This document shows, piece after piece, positions 35,101 through 50,029 of a stretch of 64,000 bases of DNA (the first letter of the stretch is position 1; each line of letters begins with the position of its first letter). A model generated the notes under the pieces. That model was not told the origin of the DNA. It ran no database searches and saw nothing but the letters and a program-made list of their open reading frames with translations. The stretch covers positions 2,542 to 66,541 of the forward strand of contig JBBBWG010029643.1 of the NCBI GenBank assembly GCA_037176905.1, given 5' to 3'. The position numbers were made by a program, and so were the translations under genes. Origin of the DNA: Azolla pinnata (Eukaryota > Streptophyta > Polypodiopsida > Salviniales > Salviniaceae).

Positions 35101-37548
35101 GCAATGCCAAGCTATCTCTGGCATATGGTAAATCATATACTGCTGTTGACCCAAGCAAGTAATTCAACTGATCATGTATTAATCAGGTACAAAGGTTAAT
35201 AAGATGGTTTTGTGGCTGTGAAAAGAAAGAGGGATTAGGGCCAAAATGCATGGAAAACAACCCGTCCTGGAAATTGAAGAATCGCTGGTTTTTCTTGCCA
35301 GGTTCATTTGCACAGCTTCTCAACACTCAGGAAAATAGGTTTAGTAAGTGGATTCGTGATGCATGGAAACAGCCTTCCACCCTTGAACTTTAGAAGAATG
35401 GTGCAGACGAGTGTTGATTTCGCTCAGGTGGTTTATGTCTATTCATGATCAAGTGTTTGGCTCTAGACCAAAATTAGGTTAGGCATCAACTGCAAATGAA
35501 CACAGTGAAATCACTTTGGAAAAGGAAGAAATTACTCACTGAACCCTAAAAACGGCCAACGAGAACTAACTATGACGATAAAGGGAGACTGGATAATGTT
35601 TAAGAACCTCAAGACAGGTCAATGGGATCATGTGATGGAGCATAGCGAGGATGAAGCTAATTGGATAGGAGCTTGACTCTGGTACATGGTAATTTAGATG
35701 ATGCCAGCTTTGTGTTTTTCCACATGCAAAAGAGGTGGGAGATTACATCAACTACCCATAAGCTACAGAAGTTTTGAGCAAGAAGATGGGAGTAGGTGCG
35801 GATATTGGCCTCTCATGCCAGAAATTATTGAGCGGAAAAAGGATCCTTCTGCTGAGATGATCATGAAGATTTAGCTGGAGATCATTCACACCCTAAGGAA
35901 ACAATATGATTCAATAGAAAGGACCATCAGATAGGGTATTATTAAGGAGCTTCTAGCATTCCATAAATTTTGGCAACATGGCCTCTTTTATACATAGAGC
36001 AAGTGGATACAGTGGCACAATATGCTCCACTTTTTATGTACATCAAAGCAGGGGGATGCAATGGTGCACTATGCTTACCTTTATCTTTCCACCACTGAGT
36101 GCAAGAAGCATTTAAGCCGAAAACATGATTTATACTGGGAATATTCTAAGTGTATTTATTGCCATGCATTTCAATCGCAAGATTCAATGAGTGAAAGAAC
36201 CTAGAGCTACGTAAAAACAAAAATTTGCCAAATTTATCCGATCTCATCAATTTGAGAATTGTCTCAGTAATAAGCAATATAGTCTCCTGTCGAATTTGAG
36301 TTCCTCTACAAGAGTTTCCCAATTTGCAATATTCTTTCCTAGCAAAGAACACGATTCCAACTTAAAAAGTACTTCACAAAGCCAATTTGGAATACTCTGT
36401 ACATATGTCACTGCATATTCTACTTCTAAAAGTTATCGATTAATTCACCCATTTCGAACCATAACTCTTCACTTTGAGAATTGTCTCGATGATGGGCAAT
36501 ATAGTCTCTTAACGAGTGCACAAGGGAGCTCCAAAGTATTTGATATTTGTTTCCTTGTGAGTAATACGATCGAATCCACTTTGAATAGTACTACATAAAG
36601 CCAATTTGGAATACACTATTTGGATGCCAATTTACATTCTACTTTCTAATGTTATCAATTCAGTTGCTGGTTCAAACCTTTGACACAAGAAACCTTTGTA
36701 ACCAACTGCCCAGGATCCATATAGAGTAACTTACCAATGAAAACTGTCCTAGGTCAAGACTCAAGAAATATTTCCATCCTAGATTATTTTCTGGTCAGCA
36801 ATTCTACTTCTTTCACTGAAACCAAATCAAAAAACTTCTGAGATGTTCTACTGCTTTACATTGCAAACCAAATGGAAGAAAACATATCCATTCAAGCATC
36901 AACGTATTATAACCTGAATCAACTACTTTTATGCAAACTTTCCTTTTTGAAACAAGGGGGAGGTGGAACTAACCTTATCTGCGAGGGAAATTCGCTTTCA
37001 TCAAAATTCTGACCTGCATTCATGTCTGCTTGAGGATTCTGGAGGTAAGACAAAGCAGCTTCATCTGAAGCTCTATGAGATGCTTCTGATGAGCCATGGT
37101 TTCCTCGAGGTCCACGACTTCGATATTCAGCCCATACACATACCATGTGAATGAAGCATTGGGCACTATAAACCACAATCCACAGCCTTAGAGGATTAGA
37201 AGGCCTTTCCTTCCTGCTCAAGAAAAGCACAACAATAGAGACAGTTATGAAAGCAAGGTTCCATAGAAGGTCTAATATGACGACCGGCTTAGAATAAGCC
37301 CAGTCACTCTGCCTCTCCTCCAGATGATCTGCCGCAGTCTCTCTCACGAGAATAGATGGTTCTCTTGAAGTTCTGCCATTGTTTCCTCTTCTTCCACTCA
37401 CCAATCTGATGATTCTGGAGATCCTCCCTCTTCTCGAGGGAGAAGAGGAAGAAGAAACAAACGAAGAAGGTCTAGCAATTACTCCTTCTAAAAGAGGTGA
37501 AGAATCCATGGAAGTAGGCACTGTCTGCTCCGCATCCCTTCGGTACAT
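32169..37548 (-). CDS. Membrane RING-H2 E3 ubiquitin ligase, At1g12760/At1g63170 type
   Basis: Five exons join in frame: 37548-36974, 33477-33364, 33278-33146, 33013-32846 and 32342-32169, giving 387 residues (the Arabidopsis relatives are near 400). Exon 1 has a Ser/Arg-rich N-terminus, the signature [20 protein letters not shown] and [19 protein letters not shown], then the first two membrane helices. Exons 2 and 3 encode the [18 protein letters not shown] helix and a Cys-rich helix ([20 protein letters not shown]). Exon 4 encodes the QGASDEDIE linker. Exon 5 encodes the RING-H2: [31 protein letters not shown]. All eight zinc ligands are present, at about residues 332-371. The protein would transfer ubiquitin from a membrane-anchored site; its substrate is unknown. 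Intron 1 is about 3.5 kb and holds two tandem duplications. Confidence 0.93.
34520..34716. repeat. 96-bp tandem duplication in RING-H2 intron 1
   Basis: ATCAACAA(A/C)GCTTTTTATG starts at 34522 and 34618. Both copies run through CAAGGATGAATATGTA(G/C)AGA to TTGCTCAATATGGAGA. About 90 percent identical by eye. Confidence 0.88.
36245..36670. repeat. ~220-bp diverged tandem duplication in RING-H2 intron 1
   Basis: Matching landmarks occur in the same order in both halves: TTTGAGAATTGTCTC near 36250 and 36474, GCAATATAGTCTC, and AAGCCAATTTGGAATAC near 36378 and 36597. Identity is moderate, so this is older than the 96-bp duplication in the same intron. Confidence 0.8.
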
Positions 37549-37742
37549 CTTCTACCTGAAATTGCTCCTTATCTCCAAATCCCGAAGATGGGTAGGCTCC
37601 CTTAATCTTTGGGATTGTATTCCCAAGACCCCAACCCTGATTCTGGATATGGGCTTTCTTTCTTTAACCCTAAACCTGATTCTGGATATGGGTTTTCTTT
37701 CTCTAACCCCAAATCCTGAAGACGGGGGGGGGCGGGGCCTAG

Positions 37743-37770
37743 CCCTAACCCTAACCCTAACCCTAACCCT
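37743..37770 (-). promoter_or_regulatory. Telomere-like (TTAGGG)n tract in the RING-H2 5' region
   Basis: Nearly five tandem CCCTAA units lie about 200 bp upstream of the start codon, read as TTAGGG in transcript orientation. The unit is the 6-mer, not the usual plant 7-mer TTTAGGG. It may act as a cluster of telo-boxes; this is inferred. Confidence 0.6.
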
Positions 37771-38046
37771 ATCTGGAAGGGGTGGGGTTTTCTCCCCTTA
37801 ACCCTAACTTCTCTGTACGATCCTCTGCTTCCATTGGGGAATCTGACGGCGGATGGAACAGATCACCGCGTGTGGAATCCTGTAGCGCCATAGCCGTGTA
37901 GGTAGATGTTGTTTTGCAGGAAGGAAGGGGGAGAAAAGAGGCCCTAAGTTTGGCTCACGAGAATTTCCCCCTTCAAGTTTTCAACTATTTTTCTCTGCTC
38001 AAGAAACTAGTTCCATTTCATATAAAAATGGTAAGTGAAATAAATG

Positions 38047-38395
38047 TATGCATGCATGCATCGTGTGTGCATCGGGTATGCATGCAATGCATGCATCAAT
38101 GATGTGTGCAATGCATGCATCAATGATGTGTGCAATGCATGCATCAATGATGTGTGCAATGCATTGCATCATGTGTGCAATGCATGAATGTAGTGCATTG
38201 TGCAATGTGTGCATGTGATGGATGCATTCTGGGGTGTCTGCATGCGATGCATGCAATGCCTGCATGCGATCCATACAATGCATGCGATGGATGCATTCTG
38301 CGGCGTTTGCATGTGATGCATGCAATGCATGTGATGGATGCATTCTGCGGTCGATGTCTGCATGTGATGCATGCAATGCATGCATGTGCAGGCTT
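38047..38395. repeat. ATGCATGC-rich satellite with a 24-bp subarray
   Basis: Three near-perfect 24-bp units start at 38091, 38115 and 38139 (ATGCATCAATGATGTGTGCA core). Degenerate units with GATGGATGCATTCTG(C/G)G and TGCATG(T/C)GATGCATGCAATGC follow to about 38395. The multiple-of-3 period keeps frames open on both strands, creating spurious His/Cys/Met-rich open frames. It is full of CATGCA (RY) motifs. Confidence 0.88.
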
Positions 38396-40370
38396 AGGAA
38401 TACATCTGTTTCGGGCCGATTCCAGTTTCTCCGTGGTCTGATTCACGCCAAAACTTTGAGATTCCCCCACTAAGTATCAGAAAGAATCATGGGATTTCCC
38501 AGCAGCATCAGCGCATGATCTCCGAAACGTGATGTTCGCCTCGTGGGCGGCAGCAAAACCACTTGGAGTTATCGCAAGCCTTACAAACTGATGCAGTCGT
38601 ACGAACACAAGTTGAGATCTAAACTCGTCCCTGGATCTGATGCTTGCCCGAGGTTTGTACCCTACATACGTATTGCATGCATGTTTGCCTCGATCTATTT
38701 CGACGCCTACTTACCAGTCGACCTTCGGCAGTCGCAGAAGGATTGTGCTGATTGATACTTGGTTCGGAGGGAGAACAGATGAAGTCGGCACCCATCTGCT
38801 AGCTATATTGTGGACTCGTCAGCAAATTCATGCACAAACCCCAGTCGCACTCAGCAGAGCGTATCCTGAGCTATCTCGTTTGGCCTCCAAGAAGACCTTG
38901 ATACCCCACCTATTCAGGTCCGAATCTGTTCAGGATTGCTCGACTGAGAAGAAGTCGAGTTTTGGAGACGAAACTTCATGGCAGAGCATATAACATCCGT
39001 TATGCACCTTGGAATCGGCGCGTATGGTATCGACTTCATATGATAACCCCAAGTGTCGGGTGGTTTGTGCAGCAACCCAAAGACAAAATGTTTGCGTACT
39101 GCATAACGATAGCCCGATGATGTACTGAATCGGTGTGTGACTTGAATCGTCGAACGCGGAAGAACGCGAATGCCCGTTGCACTTTCAATCCCATCACAGA
39201 TTACATGAGGGGGTAACACACGACTCGATTTCGATCGAAACTCCAGCACAGTCTGTAGGCATACCTCTTGTCCGATCTGTTAACCTGACTTGGGAATCCT
39301 ACTGCACGTTTCCGGAATATTCTAGAATCTTCTATGCTTTTGAGACGGGAATCCCTGGATCTTCAAAGGGCCGGTCTTCTAGATTACTCTACCGGCTTTC
39401 ATGCCCGATCATGCTGTGATAGTTTTTTTTTTTTAATCATCTCCTCTGGTGTTGAAGTCGTGTAGGGTATATTAAGTCAAGGCTCGAAAATATCTATCCT
39501 CTGGTCCGAAACCTCGGAGAGTCACTTCTACAAGATGGTGGGCTCAGAGCTGAGTTGGCTTGCCCCAAAGATAGCATCGAATCGTTATTGTTATCTGACA
39601 TGTGGGTTAGAAGAGTTCGGCTAAATGTAGCCATGCGGAAACTGCATCAGGGAGGGGCCCATCTTCACAATCGTAGCAGAGTCGAGGCTCATATTTGTCG
39701 GCTTGTATTCGAAGGAAAGTCTATCAGAGGAATAGAAATCAGACGTGGGTCGAACTCGATCGATTTATGGGTGGGGAACAACCAATAATTGCATGTACAG
39801 AAGAGGGAGATACATACGAGGCTTCCGAATCGAAGAGCGATGGAGGGGGGGAACGAGAATCCAGAAGAATACCTTCCCGCAAGGGGGCCTGCCAACAGTG
39901 GAGTTTTTGGAAACGCGTGTTTCAGAAGAGGTTCGAAGCTCTTATGTTACAAGCACGCGTTTCTGGTCACAGGGTTCTTTACAGACCCTGCATCTGTCTC
40001 TGTTGCTGTCTCCGTCTCTCGTCTCCATGTCGCCATCTGTGTTTGCAAATGGGCAGAGGGGCACGGATGCAGAAAGGCGACCTCCGTTCACCAATCGGCT
40101 TCCTTCAGTCTGGTCTTCTGGTCTGTGAGTGCAACAAGACGGGCTCGAGGCCCTGGGCACATAGGAAGATCGAATCGGAGGCCATGGGGACATGTTTGTG
40201 TGTAGCAACAATCGCAGAGACCCATCCATCGATTTCTGCAGATCTGGCATCATCGAAAAAGCCCATCGAAATGTTGCTATCCTTCTGCGCATCGAAATCG
40301 TGGATACAACACAAGATGATGTTTCTGTCGCTGTGCAAATGGGCAGAGAAGGCCCCGGACATAGACGATC

Positions 40371-40421
40371 CATCGATCCATCGATCCATTGATCCATCGA
40401 TCTCGATCTCGATCTCGATCG
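40371..40421. repeat. (GATCCATC)n/(GATCTC)n simple repeat
   Basis: Four ATCCATCGATCC-type units followed by four ATCTCG units. It lies upstream of the probable DUF1677 transcript start. Confidence 0.85.
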
Positions 40422-41075
40422 CGCAAGCCCAAAGCTTGACCCCACCCTACACAAAAGACACACACTCTCTCTCTCAGAGAAGTAAATATAATGAAGAGAA
40501 TCTTATGGAGCACAATCCCTGCATTATATCCCCTTCTCATCTTCTCATCTCATCTCAAAGACTCATCTCAATCTTCACTTTCAATCTCATTTTTTCTCTC
40601 TTCTCTACTTCTTCCCTTCTTCCTCTTCCTGTTTCTTCCTCCTCCTCCTCCTCCTCCTCCTCCTCCTCCTCCTCAGGAAACTCCTCTTTCTTCTCTCTCC
40701 CACCGCATCCTCATCATTTACTCACGCCGGGCGGCCATTGATGCGCAGAAAACGCTCCTCCTCTCCCAGCGTTCATGATGACCAGGTACTCGCACCCATC
40801 CATGCCTGCGGAAAGAAAGAAAGAAAGAAAGAGGGAGCAACGGAGATAGAATCCATATCTGTGTGGGTGTGTTATCTATATATGTATGCACGCACCAGCA
40901 CACACCCCCCGTCGTGTATGTATGGGTGTGCGTGTTTCTGTCTGTAGATGTGTGGACTGCGAAGGAAAGATAAGGGGGGGGAGGGGAGGAACGGGAGCGA
41001 GGGAGGGAATGGATCCTTGTATTCAGCGAGTGTTAAGAAAATGCTCCTTGTACCTCACCCCCGGATTGGTCAGGA

Positions 41076-41280
41076 ACGCTGGTGAGCGACTAGAATCCGG
41101 CCAGATGCGCCGGTGGGCGATTTGAATTCGCCCAAAAACGCCGGTGGGCGATTTAGATTTGGGGCAAAATACGCTGGTGGGCGATTTAGATTTGGCGAAA
41201 TACGCTGGTGGGCGATTGAAATTCGGCCTGAAACGCTGGTGGGCGACCGAAATTTCAGTCAGAAACGGTGGCTAGCGCCG
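41076..41280. repeat. 31-bp minisatellite, seven units
   Basis: Units with core ACGC(T/C)GGTGGGCGA start near 41076, 41106, 41138, 41171, 41202, 41233 and 41265, spaced 30-33 bp. The tails (TTTAGATTTGG, TTGAAATTCGG and similar) vary more than the core. Confidence 0.9.
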
Positions 41281-41530
41281 TCAGAAATAGAGCCCGGAAC
41301 TCGCCACTGTTGGGATCCTGGAACCAGTCTGGAGGAAGGCTGCCCTGGGCGAACGGAAACGCGACAGAGACGCCGCTGAGCGGTACAAACGACCAGATAC
41401 GCGACCAGTAGACGGTCAGCGAAAGGCCTGAAGGAAGCGCTTGTGATGTGGATCATGATGACATTCGAAAGATCAAACTAATAGAAGCGGGGAACGGAAC
41501 GGAATATGATTTCTGTTCATTAGACTTGTG

Positions 41531-41574
41531 TCTTCTTCTTCTTCTTCTTCTTCTTCTTCTTCTTCTTCTTCTTT
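41531..41574. repeat. (CTT)n microsatellite
   Basis: About 44 bp of uninterrupted CTT/TTC repeat followed by TTTCAGGTG. It lies within the inferred leader intron of the DUF1677 gene. Confidence 0.9.
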
Positions 41575-42167
41575 TCAGGTGAAATTTCTGTTCTTTCTAT
41601 GTTTTTCTTTAACTGGCTTGTGACAGATTACAGGATTGAGATTAGGAAATTACACAGAATCTGTTGGCCTCCGCTGATGTCAAGGATTATTTCTTGTCTG
41701 TGTCTGGTTTGATCCTCCTCCCGTAGTTGCATCTTCATGTATATCTATCTAATCATGCATCATTTTAGCGTTAATACCCCTAATCTATGCAGAGCAGGGA
41801 GTGTATAGGTAGTTAAAGATTTGCAGAAATGTAACTGGAAGAAATGCTCAAGATTGTACATATTTCTGTGTATGCACATGTATATGTATATATGCAAGTG
41901 TATGCATTTGTATATGTCTGTATATGCACATCTCAAAACCGTTGCCACGATAGTAGCTATACTTGTCGATGTTATTACACAACATTATACTATAGTCAGT
42001 CATTTGGGTGATCGATCGGTGTTTGCTAATCCTATCAATAGTTTTTTTTCCCCCATTCCTTGCAGGTTGCAAGGATGATGACTGTTTGAGTACAGTACAT
42101 CGACATCTGTTTCAGTTGGGTGACTTGGAACTCTTCCTAAAACCACAAGGTTTTGGGCTACACAAGC

Positions 42168-42719
42168 ATGTACGCTGCTACGCCGAGCACCTTGGGGAGC
42201 AGCCACAGACTGGCGCCCAATGCCGCGATACTAGACATGCCCCAGTACTTGAATATACCCGTGGAGGTCGCTTCGCATGGACTGATGGCAATGCCCGAGG
42301 TAGAGGAAATGCGCTGCGAGTGCTGTGGCATGGAAGAGGAATGCACACGAGCCTACGCAGCTGAGGTAAGGGCATCTTATTGCGGCAGATGGATATGCGG
42401 GATATGCGCAGAGGCTGTGAAAGAAGAGCATAGGAAGAGAACAAGAGAAGATGGTGAAGAGAGCATGGAGGAAGCCCTAGAAAACCAGGTGAAGCTATGC
42501 AAAGCGTTCAATAACAAGTCAGATCAAGACAGCAGCTACATGGGCAGCCCAGTTGCTCAGATAACAGCAAGCTTTCTGTCGGTGCTGAAGCGAAATAAGA
42601 CTCCTCGTTCTGCCCCCGGTAGCCCTACTCGGCACGCGACATTAAGTCTCATCAATCGGATCGATCGCACACGGAGCTGTGTTAGCTCTTTCCCGAAATC
42701 GGATTTCAGCCCTCTCTGA
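42168..42719 (+). CDS. DUF1677 family protein
   Basis: Single coding exon, 183 residues, starting at the ATG at 42168; an in-frame stop at 42138 rules out upstream extension. The DUF1677 core spans about residues 49-100. It has two Cys-rich halves (MRCECCGMEEECTRAYAAEV, then YCGRWICGICAEAVKEEHR) that look able to bind a metal. The C-terminal part has the family's Ser-rich tail with a short helix (QITASFLSVLKRNK) and an SAPGSPTRH-like segment. The family is plant-specific and uncharacterised in detail, so no biochemical role is claimed. The gene is divergent from the RING-H2 gene and convergent with the helicase gene. Confidence 0.9.
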   Translation: MYAATPSTLGSSHRLAPNAAILDMPQYLNIPVEVASHGLMAMPEVEEMRCECCGMEEECTRAYAAEVRASYCGRWICGICAEAVKEEHRKRTREDGEESMEEALENQVKLCKAFNNKSDQDSSYMGSPVAQITASFLSVLKRNKTPRSAPGSPTRHATLSLINRIDRTRSCVSSFPKSDFSPL

Positions 42720-43774
42720 AGAGAAGTAGATCTTGATTGAACAGGGGTGGGGGTGGGGGAACAGGAAATTGTTTCTGGTCTTTGCTGTTTTTGTATACCC
42801 CTTTCAATTTGCCCTTTCTGTTCATATTTATTTCCATTCCATCTGATTGATAATAATGCACAGACGGCTTGCTTCTTCTCCCCATAGCTTCGAAGATGAA
42901 GCCATCCTCCACAATGATGGGTGGGGATCAGAGTCTTTATGGGTATGGAAACTGCTATGTATTTCTGTGTACATATTCCTTATGGATCAAATTGCATCGT
43001 TTTGCATGTGTACAACACTACCATCTTTGAATTTGGGTTTGTGTCTCTTTGGATTTATCGGCATGGATGCAATTTAGTGGATAATGCTTCTATGAGCCTT
43101 TCAAAATTTCTTGTCGCGATCTTGAACGAGACTGCAATTTCAGCAAGAAAGATCACAACAATTGAAAGATAACGGACGAACGAATGATTTAGACTGTAGT
43201 TTCAAACAATTAAGATCCCACCACATGGGCACGTGCAAGTGGGCATCACTTGTCTCCATCGTGTTTCAATCATCTGTACATATTCAATTATAAGAGCAAA
43301 ACAAATCTCCTGTGCTGAAATATCTAGTCAGCCTTGGGCTATTTTAATGGAATGATACTGAGCATATGTTTGGCACATTCTCGACTACAGATTTATGCAT
43401 CGAAAAAAACTTCAGAAAAAGTCTGCTGCTGAGACACCCAATAACACAGGATTCATACGAGCGCTGAAGTCTAATAATATATTCAGTCATTCAGAAACAT
43501 GTTCAGATTTACAGCAAAAATATAATATTTAGACGCATTCAGGCAGGGGCTGCTGCACTGTTCTCATAGCAACCTGACATAATAGAAGCGTCGGCACACA
43601 CACCTTGCATTTGCATTTGCATTATCGCTCGAGATCGCATCAGCTTTTACTTGAGGAAGTAAATTAAGTGAAAATCCCATCGGATTCTGATCCAGCAAAA
43701 TTAATAAAGGAAGAAAACAAGCTAGAGAAAAATCTTTTAGGTCTGTCTCGGGAGCGTGCCAAAAGTTTTTGTGC
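42720..43774. other. Convergent 3' spacer between DUF1677 and helicase genes
   Basis: Expected to contain both 3' UTRs. No gene, repeat array or RNA gene was recognised. Confidence 0.6.
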
Positions 43775-48526
<4,752 letters not shown>

Positions 48527-49720
48527 AGTCCCTCCGCTCTCTTTTAAACGAATTTCTGTACAAAATATTTATGATTTGGTTTTGAGAAGCTACTATATTT
48601 GGCCAAACTTCATAAGATTTTCAGCATTTTCCATAGTCTATTATCTATTTCTCTCATACTTTGTCTGTGTTTATCCTACTCCCTGTAGGCATGTTGGATA
48701 AATACTTCAGATAATTCGATGAAATATATCAGTAGACATAAGAAAAATACTAGATGTACTCAAATTTTATAAGAGAACCGTACTATATGATTATCATCCC
48801 TTAGTCTCTCTATCCATCTACCCCTGTGCGTATGTCAATTTCTATCCACCTCTCCAGGAATACGAAGAATGTGAGCCATCTAATTTCATAGAAGACAAAG
48901 CACAATCTATCATCATCCCTTAATCTATCCATTTGTTCATCTCTCTCCCTGTATGCATATTGATTTCCATTCCTATTCCAAGGATTCCATGAAAGATGCA
49001 ATACAATAAGAAAAATACTAGATTTCACTCCAAATTCACATAGAACAAAGCACGATCAATCATCATGCCTATACACTGATTTTGAACCCTCTATCTCTTC
49101 CGTCTCACTCCTTTATGCATGTCAATTCTTCTCCAGGAATCCCATAAATCTCTTTTCTAGACGGTCCGAAAGATCAATTAGGGCAATGATCGATGTTAAT
49201 AACAAAAGAAAGTGATATCCGCTAACAGCACATCAGAGTACAGTCGAGAATGTGGCAGATTTTTCTCAGATGTGCCCAAATAATCCATTTGTGTTTTTAT
49301 CTAAAAGTTTCTGCTCACAACCAGCTCGATTAAGTTACCCGGGAACCGCAGCAGCCTATTTCACTCGATGAGCAAGGAAAAACAGGAGAATATCAAAGAT
49401 CCTCTCTCTGTGTGGATCCACGAGCCCACCTCAAGTGGATGTCTGGCATTCTTTGAGAAGATCTCGCGACGAAATCTTTCTCCCACTCTCTCTCTCTCTC
49501 TCTACACGTTTAAATGTACGTGTTTCTGTGTCAATCTCAGCGCAGGGAAGAAACTAGGCCAAAATCTTGGGAGACAGTACGAGAGGGAAGGGGGAGAAGA
49601 AACGGGTCCTAGAATTTGAGAGGAAAACAGTAAAGAGATACAACAGAAAGAGAAAGGGGGGGGGGGGGGGGGGGGGGGGGAAGAAAAAAAAAAAGGCAAA
49701 AAAACAAAAANNNNNNNNNN

Positions 49721-49780
<60 letters not shown>

Positions 49781-50000
49781 CCAAAACAACAACAAGGCAC
49801 AGAAATAAGGAGTCAGAAACGAAGCGAGAGAGAACTACAGAGGAACGGGCGATTACCTTGCAGAGATCGGAGGGGATCGGAAGACGCGAGGAGGAGACCG
49901 CTGGAGCTCTCAGAACCTGCGACGAGGAGGGAAGACGCTGTGTGACAGAAAGAAAGAATGGAAGAAAGAAAGGAAGAAAGGAAGGAAGATAATATTGGAA
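48527..50000 (-). other. Probable helicase leader with 5'-UTR intron and assembly gap
   Basis: On the minus strand a donor at 49856 (CTGCAAG before GTAATC) and an acceptor at 48556 (TTTTGTACAG) suggest a 1.3-kb leader intron. The intron contains G and C homopolymers and a 10-N gap. The stretch holds no open frame of known family. Confidence 0.5.
49656..49777. other. Poly-G / poly-A / 10-N gap / poly-C assembly scar
   Basis: 25 G (49656-49680), an A-rich stretch, ten N (49711-49720) and 57 C (49721-49777). Sequence and length here are unreliable; apparent poly-Gly or poly-Pro frames across it are artefacts. Confidence 0.95.
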
Positions 50001-50029
50001 ACCCTAACCCTAACCCTAACCCTAACCCT
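50001..50029 (-). promoter_or_regulatory. Telomere-like (TTAGGG)n tract in the helicase 5' region
   Basis: Nearly five CCCTAA units, TTAGGG in the orientation of the helicase gene. They lie about 145 bp upstream of the inferred leader donor, the same placement as in the RING-H2 gene. A telo-box role is inferred. Confidence 0.55.

Larger units (their letters stand above)
37549..40490. other. Divergent spacer, left part (RING-H2 side)
   Basis: The left end has a leader or promoter with repeated CTAACCCTGATTCTGGATATGGG segments and a telomere-like tract. Then come the ATGC-rich repeat at 38047-38395 and about 2 kb of non-repetitive sequence. A 348-codon plus-strand frame at 39695-40741 ends in microsatellites and has no family features; it was not accepted as a gene. 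Confidence 0.6.
40491..42167 (+). other. Probable leader and 5'-UTR intron of the DUF1677 gene
   Basis: A pyrimidine-rich stretch with (CTC)n at 40637-40674 ends in an exon-like donor at 40785 (GACCAG before GTACTC). A matching acceptor lies at 42065 (TTCCTTGCAG). The predicted 1.28-kb leader intron would contain the 31-bp minisatellite and a (CTT)n tract. The splice sites are inferred from the sequence alone. Confidence 0.45.

Noticed and set aside
35400-36000. Possible second transposon remnant in RING-H2 intron 1
   Set aside because: Some coding-like stretches are visible, but no polymerase, integrase or transposase motif could be recognised.
37743-37770. Relic of a chromosome end or internal telomere fusion
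   Set aside because: Fewer than five units, located in a gene leader, and not the usual plant heptamer; an amplified telo-box is simpler.
37999-38470. Several His/Cys/Met/Ala-rich open frames on both strands
   Set aside because: They are translations of the 24-bp ATGC satellite, whose period keeps all frames open.
39695-40741. 348-codon plus-strand open frame upstream of DUF1677
   Set aside because: No domain or family similarity, Cys- and Ser-rich erratic composition, and the end is made of GATC and CTC microsatellites. It lies in a probable promoter and leader.
49502-49992. Poly-Gly and poly-Pro open frames across the N gap
   Set aside because: Artefacts of homopolymers at an assembly gap.
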